From positions 18,466,098-18,530,097 of the forward strand of contig CM065297.1 of NCBI GenBank assembly GCA_032871835.1: DNA of 64,000 bases. The letters are read 5' to 3'. Both the position numbers and the translations under genes were made by a program. The stretch comes from Dipteronia dyeriana (lineage: Eukaryota > Streptophyta > Magnoliopsida > Sapindales > Sapindaceae). The notes beneath the pieces were generated by a model. The model saw only the letters and a program-made list of their open reading frames with translations. It made no database searches and had not been told where the DNA came from. Positions 34,144 to 46,099 of this stretch are shown here, in pieces. The first letter of the stretch is position 1; each line of letters starts with the position of its first letter.

Positions 34144-34745
34144 AAATCCAAACAAACTTAATTTAAAAAAATTGGTTTCGAAAATGATTATGGAACGGCC
34201 CGTGGACTGGCCCGGCACGGCCAGTAGGCACAACCTGCCAGAAACAGGTTGTCGAGCCGTGCCGTGCCACTGTTTTTGAAAACGGGTCTCAACAGGCCGT
34301 GCCGCGCCAGATTTACACCTTTAATGACAACATCTGTTTCTCTTTCTTCTCTTCTTCCTTGGATGTTCAATATTTCACACTTTAAATGTTTTTTATTTTT
34401 GATATTTAAATATGAATATTCAAATAATTTTTTAAAAATATAGTTATTAACAATGAAACTCTTTCTTCCGTGATTAGATACAATATTCTAATATTTAGAT
34501 GATTACTTTTTATTTTTTCTTTTTCTTTTCTTTATAGATTAGTTGCATTCAAAATTAAAATAACTTCAACTCTACTTATGAGACAACATGAAATTTGTAT
34601 AATTTGAAAAAGGTTATCCTATAGAAGATTCCGGATATATCTTTCAAAAAACTTATGTGCTGACCTATGACTATGACTATGACTATGAATAGTACAAGGA
34701 GAAGAAAATCAACCATTTGCAAAAAAATCTGAGCGAACATATTGA

Positions 34746-35745
34746 ATGGCATCATCAACAATCCCACAACAACAACAGCTTTTAACGAGATTCCTGACAT
34801 ATGGGAGCATCAAGATACGGTGCATCAACGATGCTACTAATACTAATAGACTCACCAATCTCATTACTTCTCACTCTCATTCTGTTCATCGTCCTCCTTC
34901 GCTACGTCGTCGTTTTACTCTTTCTATTGCTTCTCTTCCTTTTCTGCTCAGACCTCGTTCATCTTCTCTTCGACATTTTCTCTCCTCGATGACCACTCCA
35001 CAAGCTTCTGCTAACCCACCTCAATCAACATCCACCAAAACGGTGCGTTTCTTGCACTTTTATCACGGTTTTCTATGAGACTGTGCTGTTTGTTTTTTGA
35101 CTCGATCAAATGGGTTCTTAGTTGCTAAAAATTTAATATAAATTTGAATTTAGAGTTTGTTTTGGGCGTCGTGTTCTGTGATTAATGGGTCTCTCCTGAA
35201 TTTATCAACAGGTAGTTTGATAATGGTTTTAGTGTGCACAAGATAGAATTTTGAGATTTGGGTCTCCCTTTAATTAATTCATTCAATAGCATTTGTCTGC
35301 GCAAACAAGGGTTTTGAATATGATATACCTTTTACTTGTGGAAGTTGGAGTTTTGATTAATGAGTCTGTTCTTAAATATCGATTTAATGTGATAATAGGT
35401 TTTGCTGTGGCAAATTAGGGTTTCTATTGACAATTTATGTATGTATGAGTAATGTGTTTAGGGATTTTGGATGTGCAGGTAAGGGTTGTGATAAAAGGGA
35501 GGGTGCAGGGTGTGTTCTACAGGATCTGGACGACAGAGAATGCCACACAATTAGGGTTGAAAGGTTGGGTGCGCAACAGGAGGGATGGTTCCGTAGAAGC
35601 TCTGTTTTCAGGCAACCCTGGTTCTGTCCAGGACATGGAGCAGAGGTGTCGCCGTGGCCCCCGAGATGCAATGGTTACAGGGCTTGAGGTCTTCCCATGC
35701 AATGATGATCCTGGTACTGGATTTACGTGCAAACAGACTGCTTGA
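34746..35745 (+). CDS. Acylphosphatase
   Basis: Two exons, 34746-35042 and 35479-35745, joined by a GT-AG intron, encode 187 residues. Residues 100-187 are a full acylphosphatase domain: VRVVIKGRVQGVFYRIW holds the phosphate-binding loop and catalytic Arg114, GWVRNRRDGSVEALFSG holds catalytic Asn132, and the C-terminus has GTGFTCKQTA. Acylphosphatases hydrolyse carboxyl-phosphate bonds of acyl phosphates. Residues 1-81 are rich in Ser, Arg, Leu and His with almost no acidic residues, as expected of an organelle transit peptide. Met82 (codon 34989) would give a 106-residue cytosolic form of the classical length. The gene starts only about 200 bp beyond the nested transposon complex. Family confident; localisation inferred. 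Confidence 0.9.
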
Positions 35746-37810
35746 TCATTCTACGTGAAAAGATTAGTCCCTGTTTCTATTTTATTCCTGTATAGTTTCT
35801 TTCCTCTATATATGTTATCCTTTAAATGCTCTCATGGCATTATATATGATGTACTTGTGAGTTGTGATGCGACTAATCTGTTAAACGATCTGTCCGTAGA
35901 TAAACTGAACTTATATGATATAGTATACACTATTCACTTTTTAATTTCCTAGTTTCAATTTGTTGTTTGAGTGAAGAATTGTTTATTAAGCATCCATATA
36001 TTAATAGGAAGGGATGCTAGCTGAAAGGCATGCCTGTCAAATGCATCTTTAGTGTATCCATCTTTGGAATTTGTTGGTGTTGGGCAAGGATTTACAGAAC
36101 ATTTTGATTTTCTCACTCAGGTTAATAACAAAGTTTCTACTTACATATTATTATAGTAACTCGGCCTAGAGACTTGTTTTAGTATGATTTGATTTTGATA
36201 AATTTTTATTATTGAACACTGGCAGTAATTCCCAGTGATGCTTATCCTACAACATTTTCTTTTTCTGGGGGAAGCTGAATTGAAATTTGTACTGTTGCTT
36301 GACAAAATTCACTATTGGTTGAAACTTACCAACTCCTAAGGATCATACTGCACGTAAACTGCTGTCAAAGTTTTGGGTGTAATTGTGTAAAATTAGAGAT
36401 TAATTATCCAAAAAATTCTTCTGTTCCTATGGAATTATGCATCCCTTTAACCTTACTGTCTATGTTAATCAGAATCATAAAAATAGGATAGGGAATAGTA
36501 GACTGGGATATTCACAGGGAGTTAGCGAATGAGGGTGATCTTTCTGAGAAGGAGTTGTTTTGTTTATTAGTTATTGTTAATTTTGCAAGATCTTTATAAT
36601 ATTTATTTTGTCGGGTCATGGAAATCCCAATGTTTTTTTGGTTTTATGCTGCTTGGTGGAAACCACAGTGGGTATGGGACCAATGACTGTTCCAACGAAG
36701 ATGATGTTGGTTATGATAATTTATGAATTATGATATTTCTTTATGTTGATGTTTAGGATGGATAATGAAGGCTGATGATTTCTGTTCTTTTACCTGGCTA
36801 TTGCATGTTCTTCTTCAACTGTCTGTGGCAGGAGCAGAAATATTTTATGGATGATTTTTGAGTGGTGGGTGGTGTATAACATGTGGATGCAATCTGGATG
36901 TTATCTGTACAGTATTTCCTTAGATGAGTCTAGTTATGGATATGGCCTTTGAAATCAATGAAACAACCGATGCTAGCAGGGCCATAGTAATTTGTTCTTC
37001 CTTTTACTGAAATTAGTCATGAACCCTATCGTAGTAATGGTGTGGACAAGTCTTGGCTCTTATTTTAACTTCAATGTAGAATTTTCCATGTCAGTCTTCA
37101 GTATACTACCCAGTGAGTTTATGCATCTTAGCTGGTTTATGCTGGGCGCTATTCTCGTCTCTGCTTTAATATTTCTTGTGCTGAACCTCACCACTACCTA
37201 GTTACCTTTTCCACCAAGTATCATAGTATATGCTTCCATGAACTTAGAGGTATCGGCGGAAATAAGCTTATTCAATTACGTTCATCTGTCAGTGTATAGA
37301 AAGTTTGTGGTAGGACCTAAATTATAAAAGATGTCAAGTACCTTTGTTGTTCTATATGGGGAAGTGTAGATAGAGATGACCAAATCAGTGTTTTGCCATA
37401 TTTTAGCTAAAATTTGAGGGTCCTCATCATCTGCTCTCACTAGCATATATCTGTTTACCGTGAAATTGCCATAGCAGACTATCAGAGCATGCTGATGCTA
37501 TGTCATTTCATCACCAAAGCACAGATGTCACTCTATTCCTCTGTAGTTTATGGACAGTCACATGGAGGTGGTCATTTTTGTTTAATAGTTGTCCAAAGTG
37601 CATGTGAATGTGAACCTTAAAATGACATTAGAGTAAAGATGCTGCTCTGATGGTGTTGTGGTGGGAACCTTAAGCTGCGATGAATGGTCATACTGAAATT
37701 GATACACCGAGGTTACATTAAATACAATGTTTTGCGTACACATGTACCCATCTGACTTACCCTTTAAGAAATTTGTTTATGCTTTTTCTTCTTGAGAGTC
37801 TCCGCCAACT
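35746..37810. other. Intergenic region, no gene recognised
   Basis: The beginning is presumably the acylphosphatase 3' UTR. The 69-codon frame at 36992-37201 is hydrophobic and matches nothing known to me. No transposon ends, tRNA or clear snoRNA boxes were identified. Confidence 0.4.
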
Positions 37811-37814
37811 CTTG

Positions 37815-37821
37815 TATAAAT
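37815..37821 (+). promoter_or_regulatory. TATA box of SAUR gene
   Basis: TATAAAT lies 69 bp upstream of the chosen ATG (37884). An earlier in-frame ATG at 37827 falls between TATA and the likely transcription start, so it is probably not used. Confidence 0.55.
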
Positions 37822-37883
37822 GACCCTTGAAAAACTTACTAGGCTTTGTATTATTTCATAGTTGCTCAACCAAGATAGTGAGA

Positions 37884-38258
37884 ATGAGAGGAAATATAGT
37901 GATACTAAGGCTTATCAAAAAGACACTGACAAGAATCCTCCTCACTATAACAAAGGGATACACTTTTGTTGCAACCGCCCCTGATACTGCCGCTGCTGCT
38001 GCAAATGATTATGATGATTTGGGTCCATTACCAGAGGATTTACCGGAGGACGTGAAGGAGGGACATTTTGTGGTTCACGCCATTGATGACGGTGAGCTGA
38101 AGAGGTTTGTCATTGGCTTGGATTATCTAGCTCACCCAAGGTTCACGAAGTTGCTGGAGCTGGCTGAGGAGGAGTTTGGGTTCCAACAAGCAGGAGTTCT
38201 TGCCATCCCTCGTCGTCGGTCTAATGAGCTTCAAAGGATTCTTGAGAACTTAAATTAG
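37884..38258 (+). CDS. SAUR-family auxin-responsive protein
   Basis: Intronless frame of 124 residues. The N-terminus is basic (RGNIVILRLIKKTLTRILLT). An acidic/Ala stretch follows and then the SAUR core: EDVKEGHFVVHAIDDGELKR, FVIGLDYLAHPRFTKLLELA and EEEFGFQQAGVLAIP, ending ELQRILENLN. SAUR proteins are short plant proteins that promote cell expansion, typically by inhibiting type 2C phosphatases that act on plasma-membrane proton pumps. Lack of introns and the length are normal for the family. The usual Cys in the LxIPC motif is Arg here (AIPRRR). A broken relative lies 2.5 kb downstream. Confidence 0.88.
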   Translation: MRGNIVILRLIKKTLTRILLTITKGYTFVATAPDTAAAAANDYDDLGPLPEDLPEDVKEGHFVVHAIDDGELKRFVIGLDYLAHPRFTKLLELAEEEFGFQQAGVLAIPRRRSNELQRILENLN

Positions 38259-39175
38259 GGAGGTGATGATGGTTAGTCCATATGATCAATCATTTAATAT
38301 ATTTAAGAAATATTCTATCTGTAATCCGTATTAACATTTCTTCCAAGTTTTCTCACTTACACCGGTTTCTTCTCGTTATCAAAGTGTTATGGCTGCATGT
38401 TCTTCATGTATATTGGAAAATTTTAGAAATGCTTTTCAATAATTGTAGATCATGTTATTCAGTTTTCGTGTGATATGTAGTGTATTGGCCATGGTACCGA
38501 TATCATATGTTGTCTCTGTTGCCTAGATCAACATTTTTTTTTGGAATAACTCTATTGCTAACTTGATGTTAGAGTGGTTACTAAATATGAAAGTTATTCT
38601 CAAAATTAAGTTTAGAGCATTACAGTGTGAAAAATAGATCCTTTTTTTTTTGGGTCTTGTGGATGCTACAATGGTGCAAAAAGAGATCAGAAAAGAATAT
38701 ATATAAAATTTTTCTATAGTCGGTTCGAATAGATATAAAATATATCAGTTTGAATTGATTTGGTTGCATGCATTTATCAAAGTATTTTTTAAATCTAATG
38801 GTCCATATATAAAGAACTAATATATTTAATATCAATTCGAACTGATAATAGAAAGACTGATGTAATATAATATAATATAAAATTTAGATTTACATATATA
38901 TTTATTAATTTCAATAATTATATATATAATGAAAAATATAAATAAATTTATCATATATATTTATTTCAATTATTTAAATTTAAATATTTAATTATTAATT
39001 TCAATAATTATATATATAATGAAAAAATATAAATAAATTTAATATATATATTTAAATTATTTAAATTTAAATATATAATTATTAATTTCAATAATTATAT
39101 ATATATATATATATATAATGAAAAAAATATGTAAAATTATTTAAAAAACTATTTTATTAAACACATAAAATGTAT

Positions 39176-39225
<50 letters not shown>

Positions 39226-39474
39226 GAAAATTAATGATTGTTTTGAAAAAAGTAAAAAAAGTGGATCAAATTTCTCTTTTTCAATTTAGCACCATTAGGA
39301 GGAAAAGAGACCCGTTTAAAGTGGATCCAAATGGGAAGATTTATTTTTTTGAAAAGAAGACCCATTTTTTATGATACGATAACAAATTGATTTTGTGTTT
39401 GAGTCCTACATTGTGGATACTTTTAAATTAACCACGTGGTTATAGTAGCAAAGTCCGTCAAAAGTAGGTTCATT
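38259..39474. other. AT-rich intergenic region
   Basis: No gene seen. 38870-39120 contains three direct copies of a unit near TTAATTTCAATAATTATATATATAATGAAAAA, and 39179-39221 is a (TA)n tract. Confidence 0.5.
38880..39221. repeat. AT-rich direct repeats and (TA)n microsatellite
   Basis: Three imperfect ~75-bp direct copies built on TTTCAATAATTATATATATA, followed by about 40 bp of TA. Confidence 0.8.
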
Positions 39475-40079
39475 CAGGGACGGAACCAAATGGTTGAAGT
39501 TAGGGATGTCAAAATGTATTTAATGAATTTTCTATTATATACATAATGATAATATAAATAATCAAATTAGCATATATGTTAAACTAAAAACAGTAGAAAC
39601 GTACATATTTGGAAAAATTACAAGAGTGGCTAACAGTGGTCTAGGTTTGATGTTGAACAAATTTTTTTTTTCCTAAGTTTATTGAAAAATGGATTATAGA
39701 ATTTGGAAATCACATGAATCGGAAGGCACAATTCTATTTTTAAAAAATTTATCAAGAGGAGTGAGGACATAAAAAAAACTTTTATTAATAATTAATACTA
39801 TTTATATTTTTTTTATTAAAAAAACCCGTGGATAGTTCAGAATGCATAGTGATTTGTGAAGCATACATGGGCTATATATGATTTTTTTTATTAAAAAAAA
39901 AACTTACAGAAGTAACAGAAGTACAAATCAAAATCTACAGTTAAACGTGTATCAATGCAAAGACCAAATACAATTGTTTTTTGTTTAATAATAAAAATAA
40001 TAACTTACAATTTTTTTTTATATATAAACCATTGCAGGGGCCACAGCCCCCTGCTGGCCTCAACAGTGGTCTGCCCCTA
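39475..40079. mobile_element. Probable non-autonomous DNA element, 605 bp
   Basis: Ends CAGGGACGGAACC and (reverse complement) TAGGGGCAGACCAC, flanked by GGTTCATT (39467-39474) and GGTTCATC (40080-40087), seven of eight identical. The right end carries a small hairpin, CAGGGGCCACAGCCCCCTG. The type is consistent with an hAT-like element; the superfamily is not certain. Confidence 0.55.
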
Positions 40080-40087
40080 GGTTCATC

Positions 40088-40726
40088 CAATATAGCATTT
40101 TCACTTATTAACTGCATACAGTAAATGTCACATGCTATGGAAAGGCACAAATAGATGATCATAGAACTATGCTTTCACATGATGGTCCAGGGTCCCGGTC
40201 CCAAGCCCTGTCTTAATTTTACATGTTGTGGAGACCAACATATCCAATCTGGTGCACATGGGGTTGATCAATTGGCAAGTGCAAGTTGATTGTAAAACTA
40301 TCATTAGAAGTAGTATGAGAATCAAATTGAGGGGACTCCTAAACATAATCACGTAGACGTAAAAAAATAGTAGTCATCACTAATCAAAGGAAAAGATTCG
40401 GTTTACACATGGGGAAGTGGTACTTTTGTTGTGTCTTCCGTATAAAGTGCATTTTTGTCGACCCCATTTTAACTTACATTGAATAGTAGTACAATCAAAT
40501 CAAATGTACAACTAAAACCACACTTGATGATGATGCAATCCACATGTATTTGGTGCCACTTTTAAATCACTTTTTCAGTGATTTTCATCTCATTTATCTA
40601 CCATGAGCATCCTATTTTGCCAATATAAGTACAGGTACCACCCACTACTAGCATCACTGCTTGTGCAAGAAATTTGAGAGATATGCAGTGGTAATAACTT
40701 TGCATTGCTTATTTGATATTTGAACA
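40088..40726. other. Upstream region of SAUR pseudogene
   Basis: No open gene; it includes the former promoter of the SAUR pseudogene. Confidence 0.4.
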
Positions 40727-41041
40727 ATGGCCAAGGCTAGAAAATTTGACAGATTGAGAATAGGAGGCATTGGAATGCTGAGGTTTATTGTGGAGAAGCT
40801 GCAAACTGGTCTTCTATTACTCAAGCTGATCATGAGGGAAGGCCATTTTGTAGTTATTGCAACCACAGGTTGGGAGTTGTAAAGGTTTGTTATTGAATTG
40901 GGTTATCTCAATCATCCAGAGTTCTTAAAGCTGTTGAAGCAAGTTGAAGAAGAATTCCGGTTTCGTCAAGAGGGAGCTCTGGATATTCCTTGTCGTCTAT
41001 ATGAATCGCAGAAGATTCTGATGAGTGTAAGAAAACTTTGA
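40727..41041 (+). pseudogene. SAUR pseudogene with a single stop
   Basis: A 105-codon SAUR frame starts MAKARKFDRLRIGGIGMLRF and carries GHFVVIATT, RFVIELGYLNHPEFLKLLKQ, EEEFRFRQEGALDIPCR and ends SVRKL. Codon 52 is TAA (40880-40882), just before RFVIEL where the family has Lys/Arg. Nothing else is visibly damaged, and the IPC cysteine is kept. It could be a recent loss or a sequencing error. A copia element inserted about 115 bp downstream. Confidence 0.8.
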
Positions 41042-41611
41042 AGCAAAGTTTAGTTTCTTAGTCTCTTTATGTTCATTTTATATTTCATGTTTCTTCCTCT
41101 TCTTGTAGGAATTGTTTTTTCTTAGAAATTTGGTTGTATCACTAGTTCAGCAAGTTGATATTGACTAATGAAACTTGTCTAGATACTCTTTAGCTTATTG
41201 CTACGAAAATTTAGTTTCATTTGGGTTTAGTTGTAACTTTTTTTAAGTTGTTTGAATTGTATTAGTCTTACTTTAGTTGGTAATACTATAGTTTTAAGTA
41301 TGGCTGTGTCTGTTTTATAGTATGGTCCAAAGTATGGTTGTGCCAGTTTATTGCTACACATTATCAATCAGATAGTGTTAGGTGCGACCAAATGGTTGCA
41401 CATTACCCATGTACTTTGTATATAACCTTTTATGTCAGTGTATTTTTGTATGGACGTATGAATGAAATATTATTGAAGTTTTTTCAGAAAAATATTTTAT
41501 GAACTCTTTGGTTTTCTCTTCTCAACCAAGAGCATGGTTTTCATGTTTATTGATGTTTATTGATGTTGTTGATGGTATGTATGGTTGTTTAACGGATTGA
41601 TTGTCTAACAG

Positions 41612-41623
41612 TGGTATCAGAGC
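41612..41623 (+). other. tRNA-Met primer-binding site
   Basis: TGGTATCAGAGC immediately after the 5' LTR of the copia element. Confidence 0.9.
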
Positions 41624-41715
41624 ATTGTTCTTGAGGGGTTGTGAGGTTTTGTTTTCAGTTTATTGAGTGCTTGTGAGGTTTCAAACACTAGAGAGTGAGT
41701 GTTAAACACCCACTC

Positions 41716-44700
41716 ATGGTTGCTGGAAGCAATGCAAGTCTTCATGTACCTCAATTTTCTGGGAAAAACTATCAGATGTGGAATGTGAAGATGAAGTCCT
41801 ATCTAAAAGCCTTTGGGTTATGGGAGTATGTAGTAGAGGACAAGCAAGTTCCTCCATTGAGAGAAAATCCTACCAATGCTCAGATCAGCATGAAGATGAG
41901 AACATGAAGAAGGAGAGGTAGTGGCATGTTTGCATTTTGCTCTATCTGACTCAGTCTTCACAAGCATCATACACCTTAAAACTTAAAAATTAATATGGGA
42001 TGAATTAAAGAGCATGTTTGAAGGCAGTGAGAGGGTGAAGTCAGTGAAACTGTTAACATTCAAAAGGGAGTTTGAGAATTTGAAAATGAAGGATTTTGAG
42101 ACAGTGAAGGACTACTCATCCAAGTTGTCAAATTTTATGAACCAAATGAGATTGTATGGAGATGTAGTGGAGGGCTATTAGGTATTTGAAAAGATGTTGG
42201 TAAGTTTGCCTAATAAATCTGAGGCAAAATTTGCTGCTATTGAAGAATCATGTGATCTAAGAGCATTGACAGTCTCAGAGATGGTGTCCAAACTGTAAGC
42301 TTAATAAAAAAGGCTTGCATTGAGAAATGATGGTGATATGGAAGAGGCTTTCTTTGCCAAGAATAAAAGGAAGCATCAAGGAAAAGGAAATCAAAAGAAG
42401 ACTGGGTTCAAGAATAAAAATGGTGACAACAAAGGTAAAGACAATATGGATGTAGCAAGCTCAGAATCTGGTCCAATAGCAAAATTTCTACCATGTACCA
42501 CTTGCAAGAGAACAAACCATCTTCAAGAAATTGGGACACAAAACAATATTGCAAGGCCAAGCAAAGTAAACAAACTCAACAGCCTATGCAACAAACTAAC
42601 TATACTAATGATCATGTCAGTGATGATCACTTGTTTATGGTGTCACAAACATGTATGGCAGCTTCTACAGAGACTTGGTATGTTGACAGTGGCTGCACAA
42701 GCCATATAGCTCGAGATAAAGGCATGTTCACCACACTTGATAAGAATGCAACTACAACAGTGAAGCTAAGGAATGGTGACACTGTGAAGGCTGTTGGAAT
42801 AGGTAAAATTATGATTAAAACTAAATTAGGTCCTAAGATTATTGATGATGTATTATACATACATACCCGATTTGGCACATAATTTACTTAGTGTTGCACA
42901 ACTATTGAAGAGGGGTTATTCATTGATATTTGAAGGAATTTTTTTGTATCATCTTAGACTCTAAGAAATCTGAAATTGTGAAGGTTAGGATGCATGACAA
43001 TAGCTTTCCCATAGACTTTAATCCAGTCAAACAAAAGACCTTTATATCTAAGCATGATGAATATAATTTATGGCATAAGAGATTAGGCCATTTCAATTTT
43101 GATGCCTTGAATTATCAAAAGAATGGTATGTTTGAAGGGCTGCCAGAGTTGCACAGAATGAGGGTTTGTGTAGTTCATGTCAGATTGCAAAGTTACACAG
43201 GAAGCCTTATGTTTCAGGAGGAGTTAATAGAGCCAATTGCAAACTAGAATTAGTGCATTAAGATTTGTGTGGACCTATGAGCACTACATCCTTGAACCAA
43301 AGTCTGTATTTCTTGCTTTTTACTGATGATCTGACCAGGATGACCTGGGTTTACTTTTTGAGCAACAAATCATAGACATTTGACATGTTTAAAAGGTTCA
43401 AAGCAATGGTAGAAAATGATAGTGGTTACAGGTTGAAGAAGCTTAGAACTGATAATGGAGGTGAATATACTTCAAGCAAGTTACAAGAATTCTGTCAAAA
43501 TCTAGGCATTAAGCATCAATTGATAGTACCATATTCTCCTCAACAGAATGGTGTGTGTGAGAGTGAGAATGGGATTGTGATGGAAATGGCTAGAAGCCTC
43601 TTGGCAGAGAAAATGCTTCATAAGCAGTTATAGACAGAGGTTGTGTTTGCATCTCAATAGGATTTCTACAAAAGCAGTGACATATGCAACACCTATGGAA
43701 ACATGATTAGGTTCCAAGCCTACTGTAAAGCACCTAAAAGTCTTTGGTTCTATTTGCTACATGTATGTTCCAGATGCAAAGAAAACAAAGCAAGGAAATT
43801 GGGTTGTGCTATGAATTCCAAGGCTTATAGGGTGTATAATCTCGAAACAAAGAAGATTTCAGTATGTAAGGATATTAAGATTGATGGGAATGCACATTGG
43901 AGTTGGAAGAAATATGTAGTTGAGAGAGATATGAAGCAGACACAAGTGAATTCAGGGCCTGATATGAATACAGATTGTGATGGAGATTTAAGCAGTGAAT
44001 CTGGTTTTGATGATGGTACAATGGCTGAGTCTGATTCTCTAATTTTAAAGACAAGCTCACTTGCTTATGTTTATGATAGATGTAACATGATGGTCAATGA
44101 GCCTTCTTACTATGAAGAAGCTGCTCAAATGGATGAATGGAAGCTTGTCATGAAGGAGGAGATGATGATGACCAATAAGAACCAGACTTAGGAATTGGTT
44201 CCAAGGCCAAATGACAGAACATTCATTGGAGTCAAATGGTTTTATAGGACCAAACTCAACCCTAATGATTCTATTAATAAATACAAGGCAAGACTTGTTG
44301 TTAAGGGCTATTTTCAAGTTGCAGGGGTGGTTTTTAGAGACACATTTGCTCTTGTGACTAGGCATTAGACAATAAGGTTATTTGCTGCAATTTTTGCTCA
44401 AAATGGATGGACTATATACCATATGGATGTTAAGTTAACATTCTGAACGGAATTCTTCAAGAAGAAATTTAAGTGGAGCAGCCTCTTGGTTTCATCATTG
44501 CCAAGCATGAAGGGGATGTCTTCAAGCTTCATAAAGCCTTGTATGGTTTGAAGCAGGCTTTTAGGGCCTTGTACAGTAGGATAGACTCTTACTTTATGCA
44601 AATGAGGTTTAAAAGAAGCCAAAATGAGGCCACTTTGTATATCAAGACGAATGGAAAAGGTGCCAAGATAATTGTATCTTTGTATGTAGATGATTTGTTA

Positions 44701-45590
44701 TTGACTGGAGGTGATGAAGCTGAAATTCTGGAATTCAAGAAGTGTATGCTGGCTGAGTTTGAAATGACGGATCTTGGTAAGATGCCTTGGCATGGAAATT
44801 CATCAAGATAAGAGTGGCATTTTTCTTGCTCAAAGAAAACATGAGATGGATATGTTGAGAAAATTTAAAAGGGAAAATTGTAATGAAGTTGTGACTCCAT
44901 TGGAATCAATGAGAAGCTCACAAAGATGGATGGTGATGGTAAGGCAGATGAAAGCCATTATAGAAGCCTTATGGGTAGCTTGTTGTATCTCACTGCCACT
45001 AGACCATACTTGATGTATGCATTAAGTCTCTTGTCTCGATTTATGGATGCACCAAGTCTCACACACTTAAGTGTTGGCAAGAGGATTCTTAGATATTTGA
45101 AGGGAACCCTAGATTATGGTTTATGGTATGAGAAATGTGGTGGTAAGTTAATTGGTTATGTTGACAGTGATTGGGCAGGATCACTGGACGACTCAAAAAG
45201 CACAACTGATTTTTCTTTCTCTTTAGGCAGTTGGGTTTTCTCATGGAATTCTAAGAATCAGGAGGTTGTTGCTCAATCTACTATAGAGGCTGAATATATT
45301 ACGACTGTTGCTGCTACAAATCAAGCCTTATGGTTGAGGAAGATTCTTACTGATTTATAGCTTCAATAGGCCAATGCTTGTGTGATTATGTGTGACAATA
45401 TGTCTGCCATTGCTATGGCAAAGAATCCTGTGCATCATGGCAAGACAAAACACATCAATGTTAAATTTAATGCAATTAGAGAGGTTGAAAGGAATTGAGA
45501 GATTGAGATGCAACACTGCTGGTCTGAGGATCAGGTTGCTGATATTTTTACCAAGGCATTGGCCTCATGTCCAGTCATGGTATTAAGAAG
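41716..45590 (+). pseudogene. copia gag-pol, multiply broken
   Basis: Gag starts at 41716 (QFSGKNYQMWNVKMKSYLKA). A partial CCHC knuckle (CTTCKRTNHLQEIG, last Cys lost) lies near 42495. The aspartic protease WYVDSGCTSHIA is near 42675. The pre-integrase LWHKRLGHFNFDAL is near 43070. The integrase core with LRTDNGGEYTSSKLQEFC and PYSPQQNGVCE spans about 43260-43635. Reverse transcriptase spans about 44190-44810, with VIVSLYVDDLLLTGG-like YVDD at about 44690. RNase H covers 44926-45480 ([35 protein letters not shown]). Several stops (for example at 42179, 43633, 44189, 44366, 44469, 45358) and frameshifts (near 41905 and 44790) interrupt it, so it is not mobile by itself. Confidence 0.9.
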
Positions 45591-46099
45591 CAAGCTTGGA
45601 ATCTTTAAGAAAAGTTTCAAGGAGGAGTGTTGACTAATGAAACTTTTCTAGATACTCTTTAGCTTATGGTTATGGAAATTTAGTTTCATTTAGGTTTAGT
45701 CGTAACTATTTAGTTCATTTTTTAAAATTACTTGAATTTTATTAGTCTTACTGTAGTTGTTAATGTTATAGTTTTAAGTATGACTATGTCAGTTTTATAG
45801 TATGATCCAAGGTATGGTTATGCCAATTTATTGCTGCATATTTTAAATCAGATGACAATGTTAGGTGCGACCAAATGGTTGCACATTGCCCCCTATACTT
45901 TGTGTATAACCTTTCGTGTCAGTGTATTTTTGTATGGAAGTATGAATGAAATATTATTGAAGTTTTTTCAGAAAAATATTTAGTGAACTCTCTGGGTTTC
46001 TCTTCTTAACCAAGAGCACGGTTTTCATGTTTATTGATGTTTATTGATGTTGTTGATGGTATGTATAGTTGTTTAACAGATTGATTGTCTAACAGTTGA

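Larger units (their letters stand above)
28968..34323 (+). mobile_element. hAT element, 5.36 kb (containing a CACTA element)
   Basis: Ends TAGTGCTGTAAATATGG and (reverse complement) TAAAGGTGTAAATCTGG with perfect 8-bp flanks ATGACAAC at 28960-28967 and 34324-34331. Subterminal regions are GC-rich with GGGCC/GGCACGGCC motifs. It carries a broken hAT transposase (31682-33655) and is itself interrupted by a CACTA element at 29756-31243. It splits the Mutator-like element 27475-34540. Confidence 0.88.
27475..34540. mobile_element. Mutator-like element interrupted by an hAT element
   Basis: The left end (27475-27600) resembles the TIR of the complete MULE at 5453-6393 (AAATTGCTAAAAATAxC, then TTTTTATCACGTACGAAAGTTT). 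Its inverted partner is recognisable at about 34425-34540 (ATATAGTTATTAAC then CCGTGATTAGA). Interior CTTGAAAT repeats (28440-28870) also match the first element. The two halves are separated by the 5.36-kb hAT insertion at 28968-34323. Outer target duplication not resolved. Confidence 0.7.
41159..46094 (+). mobile_element. Ty1/copia LTR retrotransposon, 4.94 kb, decayed
   Basis: LTRs at 41159-41610 and 45628-46094 are similar throughout (for example GATACTCTTTAGCTTAT near their starts and GATTGATTGTCTAACA at their ends). The 5-bp duplication GTTGA flanks the element (41154-41158, 46095-46099). The first base pair of the left LTR is TA where the right has TG, a single transition. The primer-binding site TGGTATCAGAGC is at 41612-41623 and the purine tract GGAGGAG abuts the right LTR. 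The order protease, integrase, reverse transcriptase, RNase H is copia. Confidence 0.93.

Noticed and set aside
36992..37201. 69-codon hydrophobic frame as a small membrane-protein gene
   Set aside because: No family resemblance, no promoter or splice context, and a length expected by chance in a 2-kb intergenic region.
36600..37760. Box C/D snoRNA-like motifs (GATGATG, CTGATGA)
   Set aside because: No pair of canonical C and D boxes with a terminal stem at suitable spacing could be found.
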